From Acephala macrosclerotiorum (taxonomy: Eukaryota; Ascomycota; Leotiomycetes; Helotiales; Mollisiaceae), in NCBI GenBank assembly GCA_014904845.1, contig MU119277.1:62001-126000 (forward strand): 64,000 nt of DNA, in the 5' to 3' direction. A model generated the notes under the pieces. It saw only the letters and a list, made by a program, of their open reading frames with translations. It was not told the DNA's origin and did not search any database. The stretch's first letter is position 1. Each line of letters begins with the position of its first letter. A program made the position numbers and the translations under genes. Shown one piece after another: positions 1 to 11,783 of the stretch.

Positions 1-2
1 GA

Positions 3-629
3 AACAACACTTTGCAAACCTCTGGTTACAGCACTCTCAACACTTATGCCGAGAATTACAACATCCCCATTTTCTTCTCCGAGACCGGTTGCAATACTGT
101 CCCACCTCGCGATTTCGCAGATCAAAGCGCCATCTTTGGCTCCTCGATGAACGACATCTGGTCCGGAGCCATTATTTACGAGTGGATTGAAGAGACAAAC
201 AACTACGGTCTTATATCATATGGTCCCATGGTTTCTGCCACCGCCACTGCGGCCGGTGTTGTAGCTGGAATCTCCCGAACTGGAACTCCCACACCAGTAG
301 CGCCAGATTTCACCAACCTCCAGAACCAGTGGAAGACCTTGACCCCTACCGGTGTTGCGAGCTCTGCTTATAGCCCTTCCTTGACTCCTCCTGCATGCCC
401 TAGCTCCACAGCTGGAGGCTGGCTCGTGGATGGTGATGTCAAGCTCCCGAGTATTGGTCAGACGTTGGCTACAGGCACGTCTCCGGTGGCAACCTCAACA
501 GGAACTGCTACCGGAAGTGCGGCTTCTGCCACGGCGACCAAGAAGAGCAGCGCTAATGGCGGCAAGGAGATTGCTGGCATGAGCGCAGGCTTGTTGACAG
601 TGATGCTTGGATTCATGTACTGGCTATAA
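3..629 (+). CDS. GH72 beta-1,3-glucanosyltransferase, GPI-anchored (3' end only)
   Basis: This is the C-terminal part of a cell-wall glucan-remodelling enzyme of the Gas/Gel/Phr family. The family cleaves beta-1,3-glucan chains and joins the new end to another chain at the outer face of the plasma membrane. The reading frame is open from base 3, so the gene starts upstream of the window. The motif FFSETGCN carries the glutamate known as the catalytic nucleophile in GH72, and DIWSGAIIYEW follows as in family members. The acid/base glutamate must lie upstream. After the catalytic domain comes a Ser/Thr/Ala-rich stretch (about residues 150-185 of the visible part). A final hydrophobic tail, GLLTVMLGFMYWL, is a typical GPI-attachment signal, with a likely omega site in SSANGG. 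No cysteine-rich CBM43 module is present between them, so it belongs to the shorter subtype. Stop is TAA. Confidence 0.93.
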   Translation, partial: NNTLQTSGYSTLNTYAENYNIPIFFSETGCNTVPPRDFADQSAIFGSSMNDIWSGAIIYEWIEETNNYGLISYGPMVSATATAAGVVAGISRTGTPTPVAPDFTNLQNQWKTLTPTGVASSAYSPSLTPPACPSSTAGGWLVDGDVKLPSIGQTLATGTSPVATSTGTATGSAASATATKKSSANGGKEIAGMSAGLLTVMLGFMYWL

Positions 630-2710
630 TGCTAGTCTTTGAACTTCCAGCAAAAAACGATTGTTCTTTCTGCATTGTAATTGTACATACTGCATGTCGA
701 GGACTTGGCATTTTCACCTTTGATGAATGAGTGGCGGATAGAGAAAGTCTTTGACTGTATTGCATGGCATGAATGAGCGCATGATAGACGAAGCGCGGCG
801 TTTATTGGCGTTTTTCCCCCTCTTGAATTGTCTTCTCTCTTTCGGCATAAAAATGAGGCATCTGAAAGAAGGCATTGTCCCTGCCCTTAGTGGCGGAGAA
901 GGAGATTAATGATAATACCTAGATAGAGCTGAGGATTGTCAGCAATTGAAGATCTTCTTAACAGGCAGCCCATGTGTGATGAGTATGGCATCTGAGCAAG
1001 TGCGAGGCAAGTGAAGCTCTACATTGAATACATGATCAAATGCGCAGAGCAAGTACCATAAGCCTTGGTTTACGCTATGCCCAAGCTTGTTGCACTTTAA
1101 ATGCTGTACTGAGAAGTGTCGGCAAGCAGTCCTTTAACTGAATTTGAAATGTCATGTGCTGTTCTTATTGAAACAAACACAGACAGCGTAAGAATATCCT
1201 TATCCAGCCTCACATGTTGAGATTACGCATTTTCCGCTTCCAGTCTTCCCCAATGAAGAACGACTCGATAAAACCAATCACGTTAGCTCTTGCACAGTGC
1301 AATGTCCCTCCGAGGCTCAGTGACTAGAGGATGAACGAGCTTCTGCCCCAGCTGCTGCAACACTTGCCAATGCGGGTCTTTCTGCAGTCAGGTCAGCAGA
1401 GGGCCACTGCGAGAGGCCGGGGGCAGACTCGATGGAAACCCTAATGCCATTACATCAACGGAGTCCATCATAAGCACAATTCTAGTCAGCAGACAAAAGT
1501 AAGTTATACACTACAGACGATATTCGCTAACGCATTCCAGATGGAATTCCTCGAAAGGGGTATCACGTGAGTTGAATGTCCGCAACGGCCTTGGACTTTC
1601 AGCGATATGTGAGGTGAGTCTATTTGCTTGTATCCTAACTGTACTTCAGTTGACCTAAAAATTGAAATGATCTATGAATGTTGAGTGTCGTCATGTAAAG
1701 AACAACAACCTCCAGAAGTCTATCACGTGTTCGCTTCGGCCCCTGAATTTCACCTTCAACACCTCAACCAACGACCAATTGTACTTGCCCTCAGAATCTT
1801 CCGGAACACTCCCTTGATCCCTTTTTCGCAACTTAACAAATCGCAGATCTTGCACGGAAAGAATGACTATCCGAAAAGGAAAATGACGCCTCAAAGATGA
1901 GGGACTAGTATAACTTCACTCCTTCGGCCTCTTCCGTGACGAAAGCGAAAGAGAAGAGCTTACGCTAGCTTGCTCGCTACACGAATAAAACCTCTTACCT
2001 TCTCCGAAACTTCTACAAAATCTTCTCAACTCTTCAACTCTTTCTCAACTCAACACGCTTCGATCTGCTTGGGCTTTGGGCTTGAGCTACAACGACTTGA
2101 GCAGAGAGAGGATATCTTCTTGTGACTTCGAGATCTTGCTTGCGAGAGCTGCGAGCTTGAAGAGCTTTGCTACGCGTAAGGCCTCTGCTCAGCTTCGCTT
2201 TCGCGTCAAGCTTCTTCTGGGAGGCTTCTTCAACCTCTAAGAACTGAGAGAACGGTCTTCAAACGCTCTTGTTCCTTCGATCTACCAACGCAAGCCTTTA
2301 CAATCCCCTCTTCGCAAAGACAAGCTCTCGAGAAAAATTCGGCTGCTATTCACTTGCGAACAAATTCACTTCGACACCAACCGCAGCTCCGAGAGTAGGA
2401 GCTTCGATATTGCACACGACAAAAGCTTCTAGCAGCACCTTCAACCTTCGAACTTCGTTCCGACAGACGGCACTTTACGATCTTCACTTCTGGAAGAGCA
2501 CTCTCTTACCTTTTGCCTACGGTTCTTCTCTTGCAGACAACCCGACCTTCTCTTCCAGCCACGACTACGAAACCAACCTTCACGCCCCTATTTTACGCGT
2601 CACCTCTTCACGACACAACCAACCTCGAACCCCACCTCCCCCCACTACACCGCAACAACACTCTTACTCTATCAACACAAACCAATGAACACTACGAACA
2701 ACACAACAAA
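630..2710. other. Intergenic region with pyrimidine-rich leader
   Basis: I see no convincing gene in these 2.1 kb. Short ORFs at 1685-1900 and 1691-1894 overlap each other on opposite strands and have no recognisable motif. From about 1975 to 2700 the + strand is rich in C and T and rises towards the next gene. That is usual for promoters and long 5' leaders of filamentous ascomycetes. An ORF at 2269-2688 in this leader is low-complexity and probably only an upstream ORF at best. Confidence 0.5.
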
Positions 2711-5700
2711 ATGGCAAACCTAAACCCAAGTCCCAATCCCCAATACTCCTCTTCCACCTCCTCCGCATCCAACAACAGCACGTCCCCCTCACCATTCACC
2801 TACGACAACGCCTCTTATCAAAGACTCCTTAACCAACGACCTAAATCCCCGAGTCCATTCCATTACGATCGTCCTAGTATCCAACGGAGACTTGCCCAGG
2901 CACGCGGTGCTCCTGCTATTTCGGCGTCCGAAGGTGATATGGGTTCGGGTTTGAAGGGTGGGAATTCGTTCGGTACGGGCCAGAATGAAGGTTATGGAGG
3001 AATGGGAATGAATGGTATGAAGGGAGGTATGGGAGATAATGGGAAGGGTAACGGGGGAGATGAGAGAAAGGGAGAGAAGGAAGAACATTTCCCATTCGAA
3101 GAACCAGACCGCACGATGACAATCCGACTCGCACCCCTCCGACCAGCACTCGAGGCCTTAGACAGAGAGTACGAGAAAAAGGATCATCCTATCTTAGACG
3201 GAAACCGGATGGTGGGCATGGGTATCGTTGAGGCCGAGGTTGGGAAGGAGGAACTTCGGTAAATCTATCCATCCCCTTCTTTTCTAAGTGAACGTTGAAA
3301 ATGCTAATGATGAAAAAGGTTTCAGGAGGCGAACGATATGCTGAGAGATCATTGCAAAGCCCGATTACCATATGTCCAATTGGCGAGCAATAGGCTACAG
3401 GCTATCATGGGAGAGAAGAACGAACTGGTTTTTGGTAGGTAAAAATCTCCGAATTTCAGTACTTTTGAGACTCAAAAGTTCTATCCCGGATTCGGGACTT
3501 TGCCTTTTCAGAGCGTCACTTTTAGATAGCGTTTCGTCCGAGGGTTGTTTTTGCGTTAATTTTAGTTGAGGTCTTGTCTTTTTCGCTTTTCGCGCAGCTA
3601 TCGGACGATTGTGGTCGGAATTTTGTCGTCGCGAGATCATGGATGTCGAGGTTTTCGCTGATATTTTGCATGCGGACGGTGGATGGTGGGATATTGAGAC
3701 GACATGATACGACAAAGGCTGACTTTGATTGTGCAGATTTACCGTTGATTGAAAAGTCGCTTCCGAGTCCGCAGTTTAAGTCGGTGTTTGACTCTCAGGC
3801 TGGGATTGGACCTGGTCTTGGTCCGGGTCTTGATGCTGCGAGGAATATCATCAAGCCGGATCGCAAGGATACTGGTGTTGATTTTAATGGTGGTGGTGGT
3901 GGTGGTGCGATGATGAGTACTGGAGAGAAGCTGGTTGAGGAGTTGAAGGCTATTACTAAGTCTAAGTTCACCAAGAGCAACTGGAAGCTTGTTGATGACA
4001 AGGACCAATCTTTCGATAAGGCCAAGATCTTCGACAAGGGCAAGGGACTCGACGATAATATACCTGGCAACTCGAAGTCCGTGGGCGGCTCTAAGCCGCT
4101 GGACACCTACATGTCTGTCTACAACACTACCTCTGGCGGCTCCCAGCCTGTTGGCAACTCCAGCCCGATCGACAATACCAGCTCCGCCAGCAATTCCAAA
4201 TCATTCGACAACAATCTTCAAAGTCCACCTTCCCAATCCGGCTTCTTCCAAGTCGATCCAGAAACAGGAAAGGGCTTGAGAGAATGGCTTCTCAGAGTCG
4301 GCAAGGAGAATGGTACTTTGAAGAAGAGAGCTTGCAAGAGCATTTCTTTCCATGACTTCACGGCCGACATGAAGACTGGTGCATTCAGCAATGTGTTGGT
4401 TTCACATTATAATGACGAGGGGCCGAGACAGAGAGTTGATGCTTATGAGGTTGATCTGTAAGTTCTCGTTCCCCTTGACCAAAAAGAGTAGATCTAACGT
4501 ACGTCCAGACCAACACCCTACATCAACCGAGACACCGGCCATCAAACCGTCACCATGCAAACCTGGATCTGGTTCTTCATCTCCCGTCCCATCCTATCAT
4601 TCAACCCCTCAGCAAGACCCCCGGTAGCCAAACCAGAGTCCGACCCGAGAAATTGGTGCGACTCTCCAGAGGTCTTTTACACACCCTACTCTAACGCTCG
4701 CGATCTCCCTCACTCACCACCAGAAATTAAGCCTCCGCCCAACTTTCCAGACCCAATCGTTGTGAGTTGGATGGTATTCGCTTGCCCCTTGGCAAACGTC
4801 ACGGTATATCCCGAGCAGATCGAGAAATCCCTCCCCTCCTCCGATCCATCCCAATCAGCACCTCCCTCTTCACTCTCCGACCCAATATTAAGAAGGCCAA
4901 GTCCCGCCCATCCTCCAGCAAAGAGAAGCAACCCATTTACCAACAGCGGCAAAGGAACGGAAGTACACAAACGACTCGACTACGATATCTCCCACCAAGG
5001 CCTCCCCCTCTTCGAATTCTCAAACTCCTCGGCTGATCTCTTCCCTTTCAACCCTCTATTCGCTAACTCGTACAAAAACGGGCAATATCTGTCAGTTGAG
5101 AACATGCCTCCTTTCTCCCTCTCTCCATCGCAACCTCTCTCAGCTGGAGCAATTGCCAACCCCTTCTCCGAGCTGGATCCTCATGGAAAAGGAGTAGATT
5201 TCGAGTTAAAATCCAAAAACGATTTTCGTCTCGATGTCGATTTCTGGGAACATAGAGGTAGAGGAGCTGCTGTACCGGGATTAGGCCCAACAGACGAGGA
5301 ACTCAAGAGTGACGAGGTTGATTGTCGACAACGACAGGAGGAGTTTCCATGTCCATTTTGGGGGGAGTGGTGGGGTGAATTTTACGCCAAGATCTATGAA
5401 GATGAAGCTAGATGGCGACGAATCAAGAAGGCGATGGGGAGGGGGAAATGCAGAGTGGTGATTAGGTGGGTTGAGTGGGATGGCGAGGACAAGGGAGAGG
5501 GCAGTAAGGAGAAGAAGGGTTTCGTTCCGAGGGGATTATTGGGTAGGGGTGCGAGTTTTGGTGGTAGTAGTGGTTTGCAGGGACGGATGAGAACGGTGGC
5601 ACATAAGAGGAGTAGGAGTGCGTTGAGTGTTATGGTTCCGCCGACGACGAGCACGAGCCATGCGATTGGAGTTGGGCGTCCGGTCAATGCGATCAGTGAT

Positions 5701-5772
5701 GGACAGGGAACTTGTGCAGCGATAACTCAGGAGGAGCATGATGATGATGAGAAGAACTATTGGGATGATTGA
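2711..5772 (+). CDS. Uncharacterised 882-aa protein, four exons
   Basis: I do not recognise a family. Exons are 2711-3258, 3319-3434, 3737-4457 and 4509-5772. All junctions are GT-AG and keep phase, giving 882 residues ending in an acidic, Asp-rich tail (DDDEKNYWDD). The first intron has a clear branch site (TGCTAATGA). The second is unusually long at 302 nt. The N-terminal third is disordered, with Ser/Pro-rich then Gly/Met/Asn-rich stretches, and contains a duplicated motif: SPSPFTYDNASYQRLLNQ followed by SPSPFHYDRPSIQRRLAQ. Residues about 185-220 (RFQEANDMLRDHCKARL, then LASNRLQAIMGEKNELVF) look helical and could form a coiled coil. The middle has Ser/Asn/Lys-rich repeats. The C-terminal half has a charged globular-looking region (WGEWWGEFYAKIYEDEARW) followed by basic Ser-rich sequence. 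No signal peptide or membrane segment is evident, so an intracellular, possibly nuclear, role is only a guess. Confidence 0.8.
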
Positions 5773-7004
5773 TGGGGAGACATGGTGAATGAGAGATGTT
5801 TTGTAAGATAGTGAGTGGTTCGTACTTTAGGGGTTTTTTAACAAAAATTGGAGTCTGACGTCGAATGCACTGGGGATGAAGGGGATGCATAGCTGGAGGC
5901 GCAACTACATAGGATCGATAGAGAATACAATCAAAAGTTTGCTTCTTTCAGCCGCTGGCCTCCGAATGTCCAGCTCGAGGTCACGACTTTTCGGATTCGA
6001 AAGTACCAATCCAGATACCGACAATTAAAACATTGACGACTGCGAGACTTGAGGAAGTAACAAGTGAGCCGCTGGCCTTCCGTTTTCCACCTCTAGATTG
6101 CGACTTTGCAGATCCAAAAGCACTGTCCTAGTTACGGACAATTATATCAAGTTGAATAATATATTCGATGATTTTAATAAGCTGGTTAATTAATCAAAGT
6201 AATGAGATCTAAGTGCGGGGACATTAAATATCTATTGCAGTGCTTACTCAGCACTCAAACCACTGGAAAGTCTAACAAATTGAAACATCTCCGACTGCGA
6301 GATTTAAGGAAGTCACGAGCCAGCGGCTGGCCTTCGATTATCCAGCTCTAAGTTACGACTTTTCAGACTCAAAATTCCTGGTTCAGTCACGAAAAATCCA
6401 GGAGCATTGAAGAAAAGCAAGGGTGAAAGAACAAATCGAAGATGCATTATCAGGGTCCTGTGAAAGAAGGTGCGTCTTGCTAAAGCAAGCGTCGCGTTTA
6501 GTATTGTTTCCTTTCTTGTTCTGAAGTTGGCTGACGAGCTTTTGCACTTGAAGTAAGCTCAGGATGTTTTGAGGAGGAATGTCCTCGACCAGCGCGACTA
6601 TAATGCCTTGAGATTTCTTTGGAAAATACAGCGTCTCGGGTATAACACTCTTCCTATTCGTTAGGAATCTGCCAAGATTTGATTATTTATCAGCAATTTT
6701 CCGAGCTCCCAACTCCGGCAGTCTATGGGGTTCTCCGTAAGCTCCGCTCCGGGCACCTCGCATCCGAATCCAATTGAACTCCCCCAGGACATGCTTCGCA
6801 AAATGTCTACCTGTTTCATCGAGTCTGACAGCAGGACAGGCCTTCGGGCATTCAACCCGGACTTTAATTATGAACTCCCCTGCCGGTCTTACATGCGTCT
6901 CGGCGATTACTAACCCAATGGGTTGATAAAAGAAGGGACATCTTCGAATTTATCGGAGCTCACACGAACCAAACTTTGTACCTCAGTCGATCAATTGAAT
7001 TGAA
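5773..7004. other. Intergenic region containing diverged repeats
   Basis: No gene is supported here. The stretch from 5951 to about 6395 holds three diverged copies of a roughly 117-bp unit, listed separately. The remainder is non-coding; overlapping short ORFs at 6661-6913 on both strands show no motif. The last 150 bases serve as promoter and leader of the dehydrogenase gene at 7005. Confidence 0.5.
5951..6395. repeat. Three diverged copies of a ~117-bp repeat
   Basis: The unit begins GCCGCTGGCC and later reads TACGACTTTTCAGA(C/T)TC or a variant. A segment like CGACTGCGAGACTTGAGGAA closes it. Copies start near 5951 and 6068 (period 117). A third part-copy is split around 6283-6395, where the closing segment comes first. 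Copies are only partly similar, so the array is old. No ORF runs through it. Confidence 0.6.
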
Positions 7005-8011
7005 ATGTCTTCATTGAATGCTGGAACGTTGTTTGGAGTGAAGGGGCTAGTGGTCGTGATCACTGGTGGCGGAACTGGCAAGTGATTTGACTTTCTTTCG
7101 AACAATGTCAACTAATATTTGAACAGGAATTGGGTTTATGATGGCAAAAGCATTGGAAGAGAATGGAGCAAAGGTTTACATCATTGGCCGCAGAAAGGAG
7201 AGTCTTGAGAATGCTGCGAAGCAAGCTGTAGGATCCCTTGAGAGCCCAAGCGATATGAAGCCAACTTTCCACTTAGAAACATGGCAATATCATTCCCATG
7301 CAGGGAGACGTGACCAAAAAGGAAGATCTCAATCGAATCGTCGACTCCATTACGAAAACTGATGGCTTCATCAACGTTTTGATAGCCAATTCAGGAGTTT
7401 CCGGCCCGACCCTGTTTGACAAAATGCCACCAAGCCCAACGCTGTCTCAATATAGAGAGGTCTTGTACAATATGGATACCGATGAATTTACCAACACGTT
7501 CCGCGTCAACGTGGGAGCTGTATTCTTCAGCGTTGCTGCTTTCTTGGAGCTGCTGGATGCTGGAAACAAGAAAGGAAATGTGGAGCAGAAGAGTCAAGTG
7601 ATTGCAACTTCCAGCATTGGCGGATTTGTTCGCCACGCATTGTCAGGGTATGCGTATACATCATCCAAGGCCGCTGCTACTCATATGATGAAGCAGCTGT
7701 CTACTGGGTTGGTCCCGTATGGAATCCGAAGTAATGTTATTGCTCCTGGTCGTATGTACCTTTCCTCCCTCTATTCGACCCCTTGCTGACCTCCATCAGT
7801 CTATCCGTCTGAGATGGCTGACCCCTTTATCGACAAATTCAATGGAAGCGGTGGTTTTAAGAAGGATTTCGTCCCAGAGGAGCGGCCAGGCGCGATTGAG
7901 GACATGGCGGGAAACATCCTGTTCTTGACTTCGAAGGCAGGAGCATACCTGAATGGGAATGTGCTCGTCACTGATGGTGGTCGACTGGCAGTGATTCCTA
8001 GCAGCTATTAG
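7005..8011 (+). CDS. Short-chain dehydrogenase/reductase, 286 aa
   Basis: This is an NAD(P)-dependent classical SDR that would oxidise or reduce a hydroxyl/keto group on an unidentified small substrate in the cytosol. Exons are 7005-7077, 7127-7227, 7277-7751 and 7800-8011, giving 286 residues. The cofactor motif TGGGTGIG spans the first intron. Next come the GDVT motif, the ANSG motif (NAG in many SDRs), the catalytic serine in IATSSIGG, and the YTSSK catalytic Tyr/Lys pair. The SNVIAPG motif and the C-terminal VTDGGRLAV follow. The second splice site was chosen because it restores KHGNIIPMQGDV, a standard segment. The first intron uses a GC donor (G|GCAAGT...CAG), the only way I found to join the two halves of the glycine motif in frame. 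It is a stand-alone gene with no pathway neighbours. Confidence 0.92.
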
Positions 8012-9773
8012 CAGAGTCCAAAGTGAAAGAGGAACACTCGATACTTGTTCGAAGACTCTCAGTAGAGAAAGAAGGAATTCTTCCTTGTTGTCCGTGCAAG
8101 ATTGTGCGCATCTGGCAACGACCAGCGAAACATGGTATGGACTGTTCCAGACATGCAATTGGGAATTAGCCGTAGTAGCAAATTGCAGCCCTACAATTTG
8201 CAATCTGCTTCTAGACCTGATGTGTCTCTGAATCTGTTCAATTTGCTCCCAGAACTTTAAGTGGAGTCCTTTTCAATCTATGCTTCCACTTCTGTCTGTC
8301 GATTCTTCCTTTCATCAGCATCTTCTCAGATTGAAGAATCATCTTGCATACCTTGAGTTTCGAACGCAATTTATCCGCGGAGAAATTTCCCTTGATGACA
8401 TGAAGTCCTGCCGTCTTGAAAGCTTGAATTTGTCAGATTTATCTGATCAGATATCATATCCACGGCTCTGGATCGCACGAGAACAAAGTTTGTCTGCGAG
8501 GATTTGAAGCATGTGCATAGACAAACTGAATGTAAGCTTAAAATCAGTTTGGTGTGATCTGCTGATTCAGATCTCGCTATTATTAGGAACACTCAACTCC
8601 TCGAACCGAGCTTTATGGCTTTGCAACTCGCTTCAAAGGTAGGTTTCCATGATCGACCGAAATGCTTCAGTTGCACTTGCCAAGAAGACGACAATTGACC
8701 ACTGAGAATGTCTTACTCATAAACTCGAGGTTCGCGAAGGGGATTCACCGGAACGTTGAGCACGAAACCTCGAGCGCCCTCCAAGGGTGCACTCCGGTAT
8801 CTGCCATCGAGTGCTTCAGGAGGTACGACACGTGACCCTCGTCTCTAAAAATATGCTCATTGGGAGTAACGAATGAGAGTTCATGTACCAGGGGGTTATA
8901 GCCTCACGGATTCTTTCGAACCGTTCGTCTTCCCTAAAAGCGTCTCCTCCGTCAATGCGGACTAAAACATTGACAAACGGCTTCGGGTTAAGGTTGTCCG
9001 CCCCTGCCGGCATCCAGCTTCTCCGCTTTACCTTGACAACTCTGCACGACCATCATCCGTACTTTCCAAGTCTCCACGGCCTAGATTCTATCATTCCAAA
9101 CCAATGATAGAGCCCAAAAAGTCCTCCGTGCGGATAATATCCATGTTGACACGTCGATCAGGCGTCTCGCTTAAGTCTACCCCTGATTCCCGGGCAAAGC
9201 TTAACACTAAAGCTTGATGCGCATTATCGAACCAATCCCATCTTGGCTAAAATAGCAAGCCGAGCATGACAAACCTGTCTGAGCACCCGGATGAAATGAT
9301 CTGATAAGTTGATTAGATACGGTGACGGGCGGCTCAGCGCTGTATCCTAGGAGCCGCAGGGCTAGGCAAGGCGTTTGACGTTGGTCGGATACTCGTCTCG
9401 TTCGTCTCATGGGACTTCCCGCTGATACCGGATGAATGCTTGGACATTAGAGTTAAAGTTGTGCTAGCATGGGGCGTGGGGAATAGGGATGATGGGCAAG
9501 GGGACAATTAAGGTTAGAGGATGGATCAGATGATGGAAGAGAGAGGTTCCGGAACCGGTGCCAAGGCTGGACAAATGAGCAGGTAGTATAAGGAGTGATG
9601 CGTCCCTGGTGGATGCCTCTTTTTTCTTTCCTCCATCATCCATAGTCATTCTCTAAGCAGCTCCGCTTCGCTTCATACATCTCTTCAGCTGGTCTGTCGC
9701 TTTTAAGTTCTACTTTAGTACTTTTAATACCGTTCATAATCTGCTTTCAGTAACCACTCTCTCTACTATCAAC
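8012..9773. other. Intergenic region, promoter of small secreted protein at right end
   Basis: No gene is supported. Several ORFs of 60-135 codons occur on both strands, overlap one another and show no family motif. A TATA-like element (TAGTATAAGG) near 9585-9594 and a CT-rich stretch leading to 9773 fit a promoter for the secreted-protein gene at 9774. Confidence 0.45.
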
Positions 9774-10347
9774 ATGCGTTTCACCACCTCATTAATCTCG
9801 GCCGCTGTTGCCGCTCTTGCCATCGCTGCTCCATTGTAAGTTCTTTAGCTCACTCGGGCTTGACCTCAACTAACGGCTTCGCAGGAAGGACAAGCGACGA
9901 GATGTCTCTTCTCTCTTGGAAAGCGGCAACTTCAACAGCAACAGCCTCGACAGCTTGTTCAGCTCCAACTCCCTGTCGGTCAACGACATCGCCGAACTCC
10001 TCAGCGGCTTCGACCTCAACTCCTTTAACAGCCAATTCTCTGCCAGCTTCAACCAGAACAGCATTGAGCAGCTCCTGATCGTGCTTGAGGGCAACAGCTT
10101 TGGCAACTCCAACTTGAACAACATCAACGATCTCAGCCAGTTCAACCTCAACGCCTTCGCTTCCAGCTTCAACTCCAACTTCGATGCTAGCTGGAACTCT
10201 CAGGAGATCGTGCAGCTGTTGCTTGAGCTTGGACTTGTCAACTCCAATAGCTTGAACGATAACTCTTTCTTCAGCAACAGCGAATTCTCCAACTCCAATG
10301 ATTTGAGCAGTATCGAGTCTGAGATAATCTCCACCATTGTTGCATAG
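9774..10347 (+). CDS. Small secreted cysteine-free Asn/Ser-rich protein, 174 aa
   Basis: Exons 9774-9835 and 9885-10347 (intron GTAAGT...GCAG) encode 174 residues. The first 19 or so form a clear signal peptide ending in IAAP. A basic site, KDKRR, follows directly and could be cut by a Kex2-type protease. The mature part has no cysteine and is dominated by Asn, Ser, Leu and Phe. It contains two related blocks of about 45 residues. One begins VNDIAELLSGFDLNSF and ends in QNSIEQLLIVLEGNSF; the other begins NINDLSQFNLNAF and ends in NSQEIVQLLLELGL. Codons for Asn are almost all AAC, suggesting strong expression. I do not recognise a family. A structural cell-surface protein or a plant- or microbe-facing secreted protein are both possible. 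Confidence 0.85.
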
Positions 10348-11783
10348 AGGGTCTGAGTTGAGGGTGATGGGTGGATATATGGGGATAGTGGGTGGTGCTT
10401 GGATGGGGGATTGCGTGGTCGGTATTAAAGAGAATAGATTGCGAGATGAGATGAAAAGAGAGGAAGGGAGGAGTTGCTGGGTGCCTGCAGATAACTTCAA
10501 TAATGAAATTTTATTTCTCATGCTACCATTTTCAGCCAGATCAGATGTAGACTTTCGAACGATTACCGGTTTATCTCGTGACCATCGGATTGTCGCTTGA
10601 GGATGAATTGTCTGAAGCCGGCAATATTCAAGGTGGTTGTCCTGGACACAGATTCAGGCCTTGGACTTTGATTGCAAATACGAAGGTGACGATCTGCGCT
10701 AGCTTACCTATGTCCTGCGAAACCCGGAAGTGGCCACACGCAATAGAATCTACTGACCCTGAGTTTGCCTGTCGTCACTTTGAATCGGTCCCGGCCGCGG
10801 TCCGGGCCATGCGATATACAATGAACACGCTCTTGCGTTTTCTGTATTTCGATAGAGACAGCAACGGTCCGGACATTGACTTCAAAAATGAACAACTGTT
10901 TTGCCGCGCATTGATGTTACTGAGATCTCTTGGGACATTGAGCTATACAAAGTCCCAGCCGCTTGTTTTCAAGGTGGAGCAGTTCAAAGTGCTTAGTAAA
11001 GTTGGAACAATGAGAGCGAAAGATGTCAAGTGCAATAAATATCACGATATTGATACGGGAGATCGCGAGTTCAACCTTAAAAGTTCTTCATGGTCGAAAC
11101 TCGGCTCTCCCAGAGTGGCTGGAGGAAAAGCCCTTCTACGACATACAGAATGTATAACGATACGGACGCCAAAATAACGGGTTGCTACCGTGGTCGGCAC
11201 CGAGCCGTTCTTGCTTCAACGAATTAATACATTAGAGAATGCCTTAAACGCAATTCGAAAATTCTAAAGTGCTTCCCGACTGTGCATCTAGCAATGCTGC
11301 CGAAGCTAGCTGGAAAGAACTAAGACGGGGTGGTACACCGTCAAAATTTGAAGATAGAAGAACGCCGACGTTGATTGGTAGAAAGTACAATGCTCCTGAC
11401 TTGAGCAGTGATAATAGATAGAAATTAAAGATGCAGTACCACATGGCATCAACGTAAAATTAGAATGGGCTGACAATCCAGAATCCTAGATGTATCTCGT
11501 GTGTTCCTCCGTACTGCCGCCGAAGAATCAGCAAAGTGGCTGTAATTCAACGTTTTCTCCCAAAGCTCTAGCCCACTGACCTCGATCGGCACTACAAGTT
11601 ATCAGGCATTGAATCTGCTTTCATCGTTTAGTGTGCTTCTGCTGCGAATGTGTTCAGCAAGATGTTCTCCCCGTCAACCAATGTGTGGTACCTACTGTAC
11701 AACTACACCAGCCCCCAACGCCTTCCTCTCACTGGCGGAAAATTTCCTGCAAATGAACACAGCCCAATCTCCTATTTGTGTCG
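10348..11783. other. Intergenic region without supported gene
   Basis: Only one long ORF (10578-11177, +, 199 codons) lies here. It has no recognisable domain, starts inside the 3' flank of the upstream gene, and its composition resembles random sequence. I leave it uncalled. I see no RNA gene or repeat. Confidence 0.4.

Noticed and set aside
2269..2688. 139-codon ORF in the leader of the 882-aa gene
   Set aside because: It is low-complexity Ser/Thr/Pro sequence arising from CT-rich leader DNA. It overlaps the leader and ends just before the real start.
10578..11177. 199-codon ORF on the + strand
   Set aside because: It has no domain, signal peptide or splice pattern I recognise, and composition is like non-coding flank. 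Length alone is not enough in this GC range.
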